A stretch of 64,000 nt of DNA, taken from contig CAJFUA010000002.1 in the NCBI GenBank assembly GCA_904420085.1, forward strand, positions 1 through 64,000, written 5' to 3'. Positions 26,765-36,248 of the stretch are shown piece by piece; the first letter of the stretch is position 1, and each line of letters starts with the position of its first letter. The DNA comes from an uncultured Eubacterium sp. GTDB lineage: Bacteria > Bacillota > Clostridia > Lachnospirales > Lachnospiraceae. Under the pieces are notes generated by a model. It made no database searches and was not told the origin of the DNA. It saw only the letters and a program-made list of their open reading frames with translations. A program made the position numbers and the translations under genes.

Positions 26765-27589
26765 TTATTTTAATATTTCTAACTCTTTCATCAGTTTTTC
26801 ACGGTACTCTTTATCTTCCGCTATTCGAACAATATCCTGATTCCGTCCCTGCTCTGCCAGCTTTAATATAAGTTCATTCATTTCTTTCGTACCGCGGTCA
26901 TAGCCTTCCATTTCGCCGCGGTCATAGCCTTCTTTATACTTATCTCTCAGTTCCACATATAACGACATATACTCTCGCCTCCATCTGACATTATCTCTGG
27001 CTTCCACAACTTTCTCGTCAATCCTTTTTGCCAAAACTTCTTTCGGTTTTTTGCCATCCATATATGATAACAAATCTCTCAACGTACTGCTGATATTGCC
27101 ATGTTTTCCCTTTGTATTTAGAAAAATTTTCTTTGTCTCATCCTTTAATCTCAATTCTGAAACTTCCTGACATTGATTCTCAAATGTATAAACGCATTCT
27201 CCTTTTCCAAACAAATCAAAGGTACATATAAAGATTACAATACTTGTTTTAAGTGTATCATAATCCTCACCTTTTTCAAGCAGATTTAAATCAATCACAC
27301 TTTGATAATATCTTGATCTTTTAGGAATATTTCCTGTATTCTCCGACTGCATTTCCAAATTATATACCGTATGTTCCTCATCTTCTACATAAATATCCAT
27401 TCTTATTCCTTTGGAACGGCCGGTTATTTTCAGCGTTTCTTCATAATCCAGATACTCTATCTTTTTTATTTTAATTTGCAATATTTCTTCCAACACCGGC
27501 TTACAAATCTTTTCATCCCGCATGATTTTTGAAAACATAAACGCATCGGTTATATTCAGTTCTTCATATTTCTTTTCTATTATAATCAC
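26765..27589 (-). CDS. Rpn family PD-(D/E)XK nuclease/transposase-like protein
   Basis: 274 residues from a GTG. The N-terminal nuclease domain (about 12-150) has the family pattern DAFMFSKIMRDEKICKPVLE, RMDIYVEDEEHTVYNLEMQ with the D...E-x-Q catalytic core, and RSRYYQSVIDLNLL. The C-terminal part has a repeated EGYDRG motif and a coiled-coil tail. Rpn proteins promote RecA-independent recombination in E. coli and occur in many dispersed copies in gut Clostridia. Its ribosome site lies inside an inverted repeat. Confidence 0.85.
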   Translation of the reverse strand: MIIIEKKYEELNITDAFMFSKIMRDEKICKPVLEEILQIKIKKIEYLDYEETLKITGRSKGIRMDIYVEDEEHTVYNLEMQSENTGNIPKRSRYYQSVIDLNLLEKGEDYDTLKTSIVIFICTFDLFGKGECVYTFENQCQEVSELRLKDETKKIFLNTKGKHGNISSTLRDLLSYMDGKKPKEVLAKRIDEKVVEARDNVRWRREYMSLYVELRDKYKEGYDRGEMEGYDRGTKEMNELILKLAEQGRNQDIVRIAEDKEYREKLMKELEILK

Positions 27590-27644
27590 TTCCTCCTTCT
27601 GCTATACTCATGCTGTATCTAAAGAACAGTATAACAGAAGGAAG
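27589..27644 (-). promoter_or_regulatory. Inverted repeat that masks the ribosome site of the Rpn gene
   Basis: The arm CTTCCTTCTGTTATACT (27628-27644, minus-strand reading) pairs with AGTATAGCAGAAGGAGGAAG (27589-27608), which contains the AAGGAGG site and ends at the GTG start. Folding would block ribosome access. No T-run follows, so it is not a terminator. Confidence 0.6.
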
Positions 27645-27697
27645 TTTGTTTGTATATACTTTTCGTTGCTTTTATCATACTTTTAGTTGTCTTATCT

Positions 27698-29479
27698 CTA
27701 AGTTTCCATGGCGGTGTTTCTGAGCCATTCCTTTTCGTCTTCCGTCAAATATATCTCCAACGCCTCATAAACCCGTCTGTTATACTGATTTAACAACTCC
27801 TTTTCGGTCTCACTTAACATTTCTTCGTCAATCAGTTCCCGGTCATAAGGCACCAATGTCAGCGTTTCAAACTGAAGAAAATCTTTATATTTTTTACTTT
27901 CCTGACATAAAATCAGATTTTCAATACGAATGCCAAACTGGTTTTCCAGATAAACACCCGGTTCATTGCTGGTAATCATCCCTGGCAAAAGAGAGACATT
28001 CAACGCCGGATTATTTAATATCCTATAACGTATGGCATTGGGCGGTTCATGCACGCTCAACAGATATCCTACCCCATGTCCGGTTCCGTGATTGTAATCC
28101 ATCCCCATATCCCACAAAGGTTTTCTTGCCAGTAAATCCAGAGAAACTCCGCTGCATCCCTCCTTAAATACTGCCACAGCCAAATTCAAATGTCCTTTCA
28201 ATACAGCCGTATACATTTTTCTCATTTTATCCGTAACAGTTCCAAGACTGATTGTTCTGGTAATATCGGTTGTACCCTCCAGATAATGTCCGCCGGAATC
28301 GATTAAGACAATCCCCTCCGGCAAAACATCGTAACAACTCTCTTTTGTGGCGCTGTAATGTACGATGGCACCGTGATCCTGATATCCCACAATAGGCGCA
28401 AAACTAGGTCCCACATAACTTTTCGCCATTCCTCTGAAATGCTCCAATTTATCTCCCAACATCATTTCATCCATTGGGATTTTCCCCACATTTGATTTCA
28501 GCCAAAAGATAAATTTTGTCATGGCAATACCGTCCAGCAGATGAGCTTTCTTCATGTTGGTAATTTCCGTATCATTTTTTATTGCTTTCATGGTCAGCGC
28601 CGGAGAGAAATGATTATAAATTTCATTTTCCTGTTTCAACAGATTGACGATTTTAAAGTTTGCCGACGAAAAATCCAGCCAGACTTTTTTGTTCTTTATC
28701 TCAGAAAGTCTCCGGTAGATATCCTCATACGGTCTCACATCAATCTGATTTTCTTTTAAATATCCAGCAATCTGATTATCTACCTCTTCTTCCTGAACAA
28801 AAAGAGTCATTTTCTCTTGTTCGACAATCATAAAAGATAAAAATACCGGCGTGCAGGCAATATCATCTCCCCTCAAATTCAACGTCCACGCAATATTTTC
28901 AAGCACTGTTTCAACCAAAATATCGCAGCCTTTATCCGCCATTTCTTTACGAATATCTTTTATTTTCTCCGCTGTTGTTTTTCCTGCATAAACTTCATCC
29001 AGTCTCCATATTTTGCGGCAGGACAACGCCGGTCTGTCCGGCCATATGTCTCCCACCAAATCCATATCGCATATTACTTTTACACCATTCGGCAGACCGG
29101 TTTCTTCCTGCATCCCGGCCGTCATGCATCTGCCGTCAAATCCGACGGTAACCGTACCGTCACATTTCTCCATATAAGTTTGAATATACTCTCTGATAGA
29201 AGGGGTATCTTTCTCCCCTTCTCGCATTAGAACATAGTCTTCCGGCAACTGTTTCTCTGCCTGCACAAAATATCTTCCGTCCGTCCACAGGCACGCCTCC
29301 ACCGAGGTAATCACTGCCGTACCTGCCGAACCGGTAAAGCCGCTGATATACTCTCTTGTTTTAAAATAATCTGCCACATACTCCGAACCATGAAAATCAC
29401 AAGTAGGCACAATATAAATGTCTATACCGGATTCTGCCATTTTTTCTCTCAAATTTTTCAGTCTTTTTTCAACCGTCAT
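27698..29479 (-). CDS. pepP: Xaa-Pro aminopeptidase (aminopeptidase P, M24B)
   Basis: 593 residues from the ATG at 29479 (site GGGAGG); the listed longer frame adds eight residues without support. Two creatinase-like N-terminal domains precede the C-terminal pita-bread catalytic domain, with metal ligands in LIDSGGHYLEGTTDITRT (two Asp), NHGTGHGVGYLLSVHE (His) and SNEPGVY and RIENL (two Glu). It removes N-terminal residues before proline from peptides. The ~600-residue size is the three-domain form seen in eukaryotes and many Firmicutes. Confidence 0.95.
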   Translation of the reverse strand: MTVEKRLKNLREKMAESGIDIYIVPTCDFHGSEYVADYFKTREYISGFTGSAGTAVITSVEACLWTDGRYFVQAEKQLPEDYVLMREGEKDTPSIREYIQTYMEKCDGTVTVGFDGRCMTAGMQEETGLPNGVKVICDMDLVGDIWPDRPALSCRKIWRLDEVYAGKTTAEKIKDIRKEMADKGCDILVETVLENIAWTLNLRGDDIACTPVFLSFMIVEQEKMTLFVQEEEVDNQIAGYLKENQIDVRPYEDIYRRLSEIKNKKVWLDFSSANFKIVNLLKQENEIYNHFSPALTMKAIKNDTEITNMKKAHLLDGIAMTKFIFWLKSNVGKIPMDEMMLGDKLEHFRGMAKSYVGPSFAPIVGYQDHGAIVHYSATKESCYDVLPEGIVLIDSGGHYLEGTTDITRTISLGTVTDKMRKMYTAVLKGHLNLAVAVFKEGCSGVSLDLLARKPLWDMGMDYNHGTGHGVGYLLSVHEPPNAIRYRILNNPALNVSLLPGMITSNEPGVYLENQFGIRIENLILCQESKKYKDFLQFETLTLVPYDRELIDEEMLSETEKELLNQYNRRVYEALEIYLTEDEKEWLRNTAMET

Positions 29480-29540
29480 TCCAAGCCTCCCTTGCTTCTG
29501 CACACGATTTATTCTGCATCTTATTTTTTATCCTTCCGGT

Positions 29541-29682
29541 TTATTATCATTCAAATTTATTTTTCATTCGGAACTTTTCCTGCCTGTTTATTATCACTTC
29601 AACTTATTTTTCACCTGAAACTTTTCCTGCCTGTTTATTATCACTTCAACTTATTTTCCCCCCCCGAAACTTTTCCTGCCTG
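29541..29682. repeat. Three tandem ~47-bp repeats at the 3' end of the DMT transporter gene
   Basis: Units start at 29541, 29588 and 29635 (period 47), each with TTATTATCA, TTCAA and ACTTTTCCTGCCTGTTTA. The unit nearest the gene overlaps its last codons, so the gene end has been copied downstream. In that unit a run of eight C (29658-29665) replaces CACCT of the second copy. Confidence 0.9.
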
Positions 29683-30581
29683 TTTACCACATAAATTCCT
29701 GCGCATACCAGCAGCAGGGCGATAAGAGTCTGCCATCCCATCTGGCTGTCTTCCCGCAACAAAATATAGGATAGCAGTACGCCAAATATAGGATTCATAA
29801 ACTTGTACACAGACACTTTGGACACGTTGTTGTGTTTTAGCAGGATACTCCAGATGGTATATGCCGCCGCCGAGATAAATCCCATATAGAGAATCAGAAT
29901 CCATGCGCTGTAAGAGATGCTCTGCAATCTACCTCCCATCAAATATCCCAAAGCCGCCATGACCACGCCGCCGCAGAAAAACTGATACCCACTTAACATA
30001 ACCACATCCGTGTCTTTTGAAAATTTTTTAATATAGGCTGCGGAAAAGGCCGAGGACACTGCCGATATCAGTATCATTCCTTCTCCCAGAAAACTGACAT
30101 TGAAATCCATTCCTTTTCCACTTGTATTTACAATGATAATTCCCACAAATCCCAACAATGTACCAAACATTTTCTTTGCAGTCAGTTTCTCCTGTCCAAA
30201 CACAAGGCAGGAAATCAAAATGGTAATAAACACCGCCGAACCGGTAATAATAGAAGATTTCACTCCTGTGGTATGTGCCAGTCCGATATAAAAAGGCACA
30301 TACTGTAAAATGGTCTGAAACAGACTGAGGGTGGCAATTCTTGCCGGGCGTGAAGGTCTGATAAACTTTCTTTGTATCAGACTGAATGTTATGATAACCA
30401 TCAGACCTGCCAGTGCAAATCGGATTCCGGCAAACAAAATCTGGGATGCCGTCTCACCACTTTCTATCTGAAATAATCGATAGCCGATTTTAATACATGG
30501 AAATGCTGAACCCCAAAGCAGGCAGCAAAACCCTGCCAGCAAAATAACGACCGGCGTCCACGATAATTTATTTTTACTCAC
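29646..30581 (-). CDS. EamA/DMT superfamily transporter
   Basis: About 311 residues, ten membrane segments in two EamA repeats (GFCCLLWGSAFPCIKIGY early; FISAAAYTIWSILLKH in the second half). These carriers export or import metabolites; the substrate is unknown. I chose the GTG at 30581 because it overlaps the upstream KdpD-like gene by 8 bases and has AGAGG before it. The C-terminus has been altered by a G8 tract: the neighbouring repeat copies suggest an older ending QVKNKLK instead of RGGKIS. Confidence 0.88.
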   Translation of the reverse strand: MSKNKLSWTPVVILLAGFCCLLWGSAFPCIKIGYRLFQIESGETASQILFAGIRFALAGLMVIITFSLIQRKFIRPSRPARIATLSLFQTILQYVPFYIGLAHTTGVKSSIITGSAVFITILISCLVFGQEKLTAKKMFGTLLGFVGIIIVNTSGKGMDFNVSFLGEGMILISAVSSAFSAAYIKKFSKDTDVVMLSGYQFFCGGVVMAALGYLMGGRLQSISYSAWILILYMGFISAAAYTIWSILLKHNNVSKVSVYKFMNPIFGVLLSYILLREDSQMGWQTLIALLLVCAGIYVVNRQEKFRGGKIS

Positions 30582-31221
30582 ACTTTCCTCTTTCCTGCAC
30601 CACCAGTTTTGGTGCATCCTTACTTTCCATCACTTTTTTCAGATAAGCAAAACTTATCTCCCGGTATTTTGTCAATGTCTCCTTCCGAAAGTTCTTCTGC
30701 ATGATTCTGCTTTTCATATAAGTTTCATCAAATAACTTTCCCGACTGAAAATCTTTTATCATCAGCTCCGGTTTTCTGTCAATAAAATAAATCTCATCTG
30801 CCATATAGAGAAACCTGTCAGGAATGGTATGTTTCACGGCAATCCCTGTAATTTTCTTAAAATAAGGATTGGCACTCTCAAATCTTTTTAAATTGGTGGA
30901 TGTATAAACATCTATGCCCTTTTCCAACAGCATTTCCACCACATCATACACATATCCCTGCTGCCTGACTTTCATTCCCATCTCATCCATTACCACCAGA
31001 TCCGGATTTTGTTTCAATATATCATCAGGTTTTAAACGGATTCTCCCCTGATGATCCAACTTTATTCCATTGTCTTCTAAATTTTTTGTTACATCCCGAT
31101 GACCGTCGTGCAGAAAACCTACCACAACGTTCCTGCCCTTCGCTTTTTCCTCCATGGCTTTTTCTACCATGGCATAACTTTTTCCTGCGCCCGGTGTGTA
31201 ACTGGTAAAAATTGTCAACAT
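30574..31221 (-). CDS. Free-standing KdpD N-terminal-type sensor domain
   Basis: 215 residues that align with the cytoplasmic N-terminal domain of the KdpD sensor kinase: Walker A TPGAGKS at 9-15, VVGFLHDGHRD, Walker B LVVMDEMG at 75-82, GIDVYTSTNLKRFES and VKHTIPDRFLYMADEIYFID. No USP domain, membrane segments or kinase follow. The family controls K+ homeostasis in full-length KdpD; here the domain may act alone as an ATP-binding regulator. It overlaps the DMT transporter start, so a shared function is likely. Confidence 0.85.
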   Translation of the reverse strand: MLTIFTSYTPGAGKSYAMVEKAMEEKAKGRNVVVGFLHDGHRDVTKNLEDNGIKLDHQGRIRLKPDDILKQNPDLVVMDEMGMKVRQQGYVYDVVEMLLEKGIDVYTSTNLKRFESANPYFKKITGIAVKHTIPDRFLYMADEIYFIDRKPELMIKDFQSGKLFDETYMKSRIMQKNFRKETLTKYREISFAYLKKVMESKDAPKLVVQERGKCE

Positions 31222-31267
31222 TATATTACACCTCGTTTATTGCTTTGTAACGATTCATCCTTCTCGT

Positions 31268-32257
31268 TTAACGGTACTGCCTGCTTAATCTGGCGATTTC
31301 CTCCTGAAACTTTTCTACAACATTCGCAGGGCCTAAAATCTTTGCGCCTTCTCCCAGTCCCATAACCCAGCCGAAAAACATATTACTCACACTGACCCTG
31401 ACATTGATTGTAAACGTATTCTCATCTTGGGGCACAATCATCACATCCTGTCCAAACTTATCTATGACCACGCCGATAAGCCGGTTGTTAAATTGGATTT
31501 TCACATTCTGCTCATCTCCGGTAAACATATTAAAAACCTTTTTGGCATAAATTGCCATATCAAATGCCTGAAACTGCTCTTTTCCATCCCGCGGAATATT
31601 TAAGCAGGTAATCTTCCGCATCTTATCTACCCTGTAATGTTTGATGCAGTGATTCTCCCCGTCAAATGCCACCATATAATAATTCTCGTCATCCCACATT
31701 AATGCCCACGGACTGATGTTGGTTTTGTGTCCGTTTTCTCTGATTTTCATCTCTTTTTTCAACGTCCATTCATAGTAATCAAACTGTATTTTACTGTTAT
31801 GATTAATGGCATAATTCAAATAGTCAATATTAATATAAACATTATCATAATTTGTCTTCACCCGATTTGCCACATAAACCTGCCTCTGCAGTTCTGCCGC
31901 CTGATATCTGCTTGCCTGACTTTCTATTTTTTTGATTAATTCGTTGGAACGTTTCTGCGAAATAAACTTGGATGCCTGAACCGCATCCACCAGCAGCTTT
32001 AACTCCGGCAACTCAAAATCCCTGCTGATTAAAGAATAGTGATATGTTCGTCCTTTTTTGTTTCCCTGAATTTCATATCCGTAATCCGTCAGGTTATCTA
32101 TATCTGTATATATGGCTCTTCTCTCCGCCTTAACTCCTCTGGCTTCCAGTTCCTCTAAAATCTGCACCATGGTAATCCCATGGTCTTCGTCTGTGTTCTT
32201 CTTTAAGATATCCAGCAGCGCCAGTAACTTTTGTTTCTGATTCTCAGACTTTGACAT
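31268..32257 (-). CDS. WYL-domain transcriptional regulator
   Basis: 329 residues: an N-terminal winged helix (about 6-70, HGITMVQILEELEARGVKAE), a middle helical region, and the WYL domain (SPWALMWDDENYYMVAFD near 168-185 and HYRVDKM). WYL proteins sense nucleic acid or nucleotide ligands and control, among others, DNA damage and defence genes. No such system is adjacent; targets are unknown. A WCX-like C-terminal region follows. Confidence 0.9.
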   Translation of the reverse strand: MSKSENQKQKLLALLDILKKNTDEDHGITMVQILEELEARGVKAERRAIYTDIDNLTDYGYEIQGNKKGRTYHYSLISRDFELPELKLLVDAVQASKFISQKRSNELIKKIESQASRYQAAELQRQVYVANRVKTNYDNVYINIDYLNYAINHNSKIQFDYYEWTLKKEMKIRENGHKTNISPWALMWDDENYYMVAFDGENHCIKHYRVDKMRKITCLNIPRDGKEQFQAFDMAIYAKKVFNMFTGDEQNVKIQFNNRLIGVVIDKFGQDVMIVPQDENTFTINVRVSVSNMFFGWVMGLGEGAKILGPANVVEKFQEEIARLSRQYR

Positions 32258-32286
32258 TCTTTTTTCTCCTACGTTATGTAAACTTG

Positions 32287-32784
32287 TTAATAACTTCTGA
32301 TTGTATCCGTCTCTTCTTCGCCGGTATTTTCTATCGATCTGATAATAACATAATAACTGTAATTAGCATTCACCTTTATTTCCACTCTGTCTCCCACTTT
32401 ATGCCCCATAAGCGCCGCACCTATAGGCGATTCGCTACTGATTCTTCCCTTTATGGAATCACCCCGCATTGTACTGACAATCTTAAAACGTTCCGTTTCA
32501 TCATCTTCCTCAAAATAAACCTGAACCGTCTTATTTAACCCTACTTCATCGCTCTTTGATTCATCGGAAATAATGGTAGCCGTTTTTAGAACTCTCTCCA
32601 AATATCTAATTCGACTTTCATTTCTATTCTTATCTTTCTTTGCCGCATGATACTCAAAATTTTCGCTTAAATCTCCATGAGCCCTCGCTTCTTTTACTGC
32701 CTCCAGCGCCTCTTTTCGCACCACTAACTTTCTATATTCTATTTCTTCTTTCATTTTTTCCACATCACTTTTTGTTAATTTCAT
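32287..32784 (-). CDS. greA: Transcription elongation factor GreA family
   Basis: 165 residues. The N-terminal coiled coil carries the acidic tip motif GDLSENFEYHAAKKDKNRNE (about 37-56), which enters the RNA polymerase secondary channel, and the C-terminal FKBP-like domain has SPIGAALMGHKVGD. It rescues backtracked polymerase by stimulating transcript cleavage. Sequence divergence from the usual GreA leaves room for a second, specialised paralogue elsewhere in the genome. Confidence 0.93.
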   Translation of the reverse strand: MKLTKSDVEKMKEEIEYRKLVVRKEALEAVKEARAHGDLSENFEYHAAKKDKNRNESRIRYLERVLKTATIISDESKSDEVGLNKTVQVYFEEDDETERFKIVSTMRGDSIKGRISSESPIGAALMGHKVGDRVEIKVNANYSYYVIIRSIENTGEEETDTIRSY

Positions 32785-32840
32785 AAACTCCTCCAGACAT
32801 ATCCAAACTTTGTATCTCTCACATTTTTACACAATTTTAT

Positions 32841-32874
32841 AAAGCCACTCCACCTGACCCGGTAGTGTGGCTTT
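32841..32874 (-). terminator. Terminator of the citrate synthase gene
   Basis: Stem AAAGCCAC / GTGGCTTT with further pairing inside, 8 bases after the gltA stop codon. The T-tract is weak (ATAAAATT). Confidence 0.65.
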
Positions 32875-32881
32875 GTATCTT

Positions 32882-34246
32882 TTATTTTCTGTCTTCAACC
32901 TTTTCATAATCTAAGTAACCACAATTACTTACATATGCCGGTCTGATGATTTTATCTGCATTGACCAATTCCTCAATGCGGTGTGCACTCCATCCCACAA
33001 TTCTGGCGATGGCGAATATCGGTGTAAACAGTTCTTCAGGAATGTCCAGCATACTGTAAACCAGTCCACTGTAAAAATCCACGTTTGCACTGACACCTTT
33101 ATACATTTTGCGTTCTTCCCCGATGACCTCCGGTGCCAAATGCTCAATCATGCTGTACAGAGCAAAATCTTTTTCCCGCCCTTTGTCAATGGCAAGCTTT
33201 TCAACAAACGATTTGAAAATTTCTGCTCTCGGGTCGGAAATCGAATATACGGCATGTCCCATACCATAAATCAGTCCTTTTCTGTTAAAAGCCTCTTTGT
33301 TCAAAATCTTTCTAAGATATTCCTTGACCTGTTCCTGATCTGTGATATCTGATACATTCTTTTTAATATCTTTAAACATTTCCACCACCATAATATTGGC
33401 GCCGCCATGTCTCGGTCCTTTTAATGAGGACAATGCCGCCGCAATGGTGGAATATGTATCCGAGCCTGACGAAGTAACCACTCTGGTGGTAAAAGTAGAA
33501 TTATTCCCGCCGCCATGTTCCATATGAAGCACCAATGCCAAATCCAACACCTTCGCCTCTAAATTCGTATATTTTTTATCCGGCCGCAGTATCCGCAAAA
33601 GATTTTCACTGGTTGACAACTCCGGTTTCAATCTGTGTATGTAAAGACTTCGGTTTTTCTTGTAGTGATTATATGCCTGATACCCGTACACTGACAACAT
33701 CGGAAATAATGCGATTAATTGAACACATTGGCGAATCACATTCTCCAAAGAGGTATCTGAAACATTTCTGTCATAAGATGCCAGTGTGAGTACACTTTTC
33801 GTCAGGGAGTTCATAATATCTGAACTTGGCGCTTTCATAATCACATCTCTGACAAAATTGGTGGGAAGTCTTCTGGATACAGATAGCATCTCCTGAAATT
33901 CTTTTAATTCTGTTTCATTTGGAAGTGTTCCAAACAGCAATAGGTATGCCACTTCCTCAAATCCATATCTGTTTTCTCCCATGAAGCCTTTCACTAAATC
34001 TTCAATCATATATCCTCTATAGTACAGTTTTCCGGGAGCCGGAACACTCTCTCCGCCTACCATCTGGGAAGACTCAATTCTGGAAATGTTGGTAATACCT
34101 GTGACAACACCTTTTCCATTTAAATCTCTTAATCCTCTTTTCACTCCATACTCAGCAAACAATTCCTTTTTTACACTGTCATTCTTTCTGCAAATCTTAC
34201 TGTACTTTTCCGTAAAATTTCTAACATCCTCTCTCTTTAACGTCAT
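32882..34246 (-). CDS. gltA: Citrate synthase
   Basis: 454 residues, longer than the ~370 of B. subtilis CitZ because of an N-terminal extension of about 60 residues, as in many Clostridia. Catalytic regions: LVLHMEHGGGNNSTFTTRVV with His, GLIYGMGHAVYSISDPRAEI with His, and a C-terminal Asp-containing segment (ANVDFYSGLVYSMLDIP). It condenses acetyl-CoA and oxaloacetate, in such anaerobes mainly for glutamate synthesis. AGGAGG precedes the ATG. Confidence 0.96.
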   Translation of the reverse strand: MTLKREDVRNFTEKYSKICRKNDSVKKELFAEYGVKRGLRDLNGKGVVTGITNISRIESSQMVGGESVPAPGKLYYRGYMIEDLVKGFMGENRYGFEEVAYLLLFGTLPNETELKEFQEMLSVSRRLPTNFVRDVIMKAPSSDIMNSLTKSVLTLASYDRNVSDTSLENVIRQCVQLIALFPMLSVYGYQAYNHYKKNRSLYIHRLKPELSTSENLLRILRPDKKYTNLEAKVLDLALVLHMEHGGGNNSTFTTRVVTSSGSDTYSTIAAALSSLKGPRHGGANIMVVEMFKDIKKNVSDITDQEQVKEYLRKILNKEAFNRKGLIYGMGHAVYSISDPRAEIFKSFVEKLAIDKGREKDFALYSMIEHLAPEVIGEERKMYKGVSANVDFYSGLVYSMLDIPEELFTPIFAIARIVGWSAHRIEELVNADKIIRPAYVSNCGYLDYEKVEDRK

Positions 34247-34343
34247 ATATGCCTCCTCTACTTCTTATATATGTTCACACATTACCTGCACGCAGAAATG
34301 TTCTCAGGCAAAACACTCTCCGTCCTTAAATTTGCCGCACGTA

Positions 34344-35222
34344 TTAATAAATAAAATTGATTGCATCATGAACTACTTGAAAGTCCACAATGGCTCTACC
34401 CGGTTCTTTTTCGCCGTCCAGCGACCAGTCAATATCTGTACAGTCTGTAATTCTTGCAGAAGTAATCTGCTCCAATGTGATTTTCCCGGTAAATTTTTGT
34501 GTCAGCACCTTGACAATCAGTTCCATAAATTCAAAAAAGTTTTTAGGAAATTCAATCAGCATCAGTTCAAATAATCCGTCGTTAAACTGCACCGGTTCTT
34601 TGTCAAGGCTCATTATCCCCCCTACCTTTGTGGCATTGTTGATGGCGGCAAAAATATATTTTCCTTCGTATATTTTATTTTCCAATTCTATCTTTAATTT
34701 TAATCTTCTGATATGAAACAATTCTCTAAAACCATGCAATATATAAGCAAAATGTCCGAATTTGTTTTTCATTTTCTGCGGCGTGGTATAAGAAGTTTTC
34801 GTAAAAATACCTGCTGAAGCCGTATATACAAAAAAACGACCGTTGAATCTGCCCAAATCCAAAGGCTTTGCCTTCGTCGATACAATAAACTCTGCCTCCT
34901 CTTTTGGATTGGATTTCAGCCCCAGACTGGTGGCAAAATCATTGGTAGAACCTGCCGGAATATAGCCCAGCGGAGTGGTAACCTGCCCTTCAATCATTCC
35001 CTGAATTACCTCATTCAGTGTGCCGTCTCCTCCCATACACACAATCAGATCTACTTTCTCGCCAAACTCTCTTGCAATATTGGTTCCATCCAATCTTTTT
35101 CTGGTATATTTGATTCCTACTTTATATCCTGCATTTTCAAATACTTCCACAGCATCAGCTATATAATCCTTATTTTTCTTCATTCCTGCTTTTGGATTAA
35201 TGATAAACAAAAGTTTCTTCAT
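34344..35222 (-). CDS. Diacylglycerol/lipid kinase (DgkB/YegS family)
   Basis: 292 residues. Signature motifs are NPKAG near the N-terminus, VCMGGDGTLNEVIQGMI (nucleotide site) and GYIPAGSTNDFA. In B. subtilis the homologue DgkB recycles diacylglycerol from lipoteichoic acid synthesis; a role in lipid or sphingoid phosphorylation is also possible. It lies alone, 76 bases after proB. Confidence 0.92.
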   Translation of the reverse strand: MKKLLFIINPKAGMKKNKDYIADAVEVFENAGYKVGIKYTRKRLDGTNIAREFGEKVDLIVCMGGDGTLNEVIQGMIEGQVTTPLGYIPAGSTNDFATSLGLKSNPKEEAEFIVSTKAKPLDLGRFNGRFFVYTASAGIFTKTSYTTPQKMKNKFGHFAYILHGFRELFHIRRLKLKIELENKIYEGKYIFAAINNATKVGGIMSLDKEPVQFNDGLFELMLIEFPKNFFEFMELIVKVLTQKFTGKITLEQITSARITDCTDIDWSLDGEKEPGRAIVDFQVVHDAINFIY

Positions 35223-35298
35223 AATGATACTCCTTCGTATTCAAACAATTCTACAAAATACCTATACTTTATTATATGAAACAAAATTGAACAATTTG

Positions 35299-36099
35299 TT
35301 AACATGACTGTTGTTTCTTTGCCGCAAAAAAGGTTCCCACCTGATGTCCTTCCAGTGCTTTATAAATATTTTCCGGTTCCATTCCGCTCATGACGATGGT
35401 ATCGATTCCCGCTTCCGTGGAAATCTGTGCCGCCTGAAGTTTTGTTACCATACCGCCGGTGCCAAACTTTGAACCTTTTCCTCCTGCTATCTGAAACAGT
35501 TCCGGCGTGATTTCATCTACCACCGGTATGATTCTGGCATATTCATCTTCTTTCGGATTCCCATCATATAAGCCGTCGATATCCGTCAGTATCAAAAGTG
35601 CGTCTGCCTTGATTAATTTGGCAACAATGGCAGACAGACTGTCATTGTCTCCATATAAAATTTCTTCGATTGCCACTGCATCATTTTCGTTAATAATAGG
35701 AATGGCTCCCATCTTAAATATTTCTTCAAAGGTATTGACCAGATTTTCCTTGCATTCCGGATTTTCCACATCTCTTTTCGTCATAAGAAACTGACCTGTT
35801 GTATGACCGTACTCGCCAAACATTTTATCATACATAAACATCAGCTCGCACTGCCCCACCGTAGCCGCTGCCTGTTTTCCTGCTGTGGTAGTAGGTCTCT
35901 CTTTCAGCCCCAGTTTTCCCGCACCTACACCAATAGCTCCTGACGTAACCAATGCCACTTCTTTTCCTGAATTTATGACGTCAGATATGACCGTTACCAG
36001 TCTTTTCATTCGTCGGATATTTGCTTTCCCCGTATTATGTGCCAGCGTGGAGGTTCCGACTTTTATTACGATACGCTCCACATGATTTAATGTTGCCAT
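35299..36099 (-). CDS. proB: Glutamate 5-kinase, short form without PUA domain
   Basis: 266 residues consisting of the amino-acid-kinase domain only. N-terminal RIVIKVGTSTLA, LVTSGAIGVGAGKL, PIINENDAVA and GKGSKFGTGGM are typical. It phosphorylates glutamate, the first step of proline synthesis. The usual C-terminal PUA domain (~100 residues) is missing, and no proA lies next to it. Confidence 0.95.
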   Translation of the reverse strand: MATLNHVERIVIKVGTSTLAHNTGKANIRRMKRLVTVISDVINSGKEVALVTSGAIGVGAGKLGLKERPTTTAGKQAAATVGQCELMFMYDKMFGEYGHTTGQFLMTKRDVENPECKENLVNTFEEIFKMGAIPIINENDAVAIEEILYGDNDSLSAIVAKLIKADALLILTDIDGLYDGNPKEDEYARIIPVVDEITPELFQIAGGKGSKFGTGGMVTKLQAAQISTEAGIDTIVMSGMEPENIYKALEGHQVGTFFAAKKQQSC

Positions 36100-36248
36100 G
36101 TCCTATCTCCTTTGTTTTTTCCATAGATACTATTTTAAAACGACACAGAACATTTGTAAACCTATAATTATCCTGCATTGGCAAATATACCAATCACATG
36201 GGAATGTTTCGTAAATAGAAAACAATCACAAAAGAGGCTCACGGAAGA

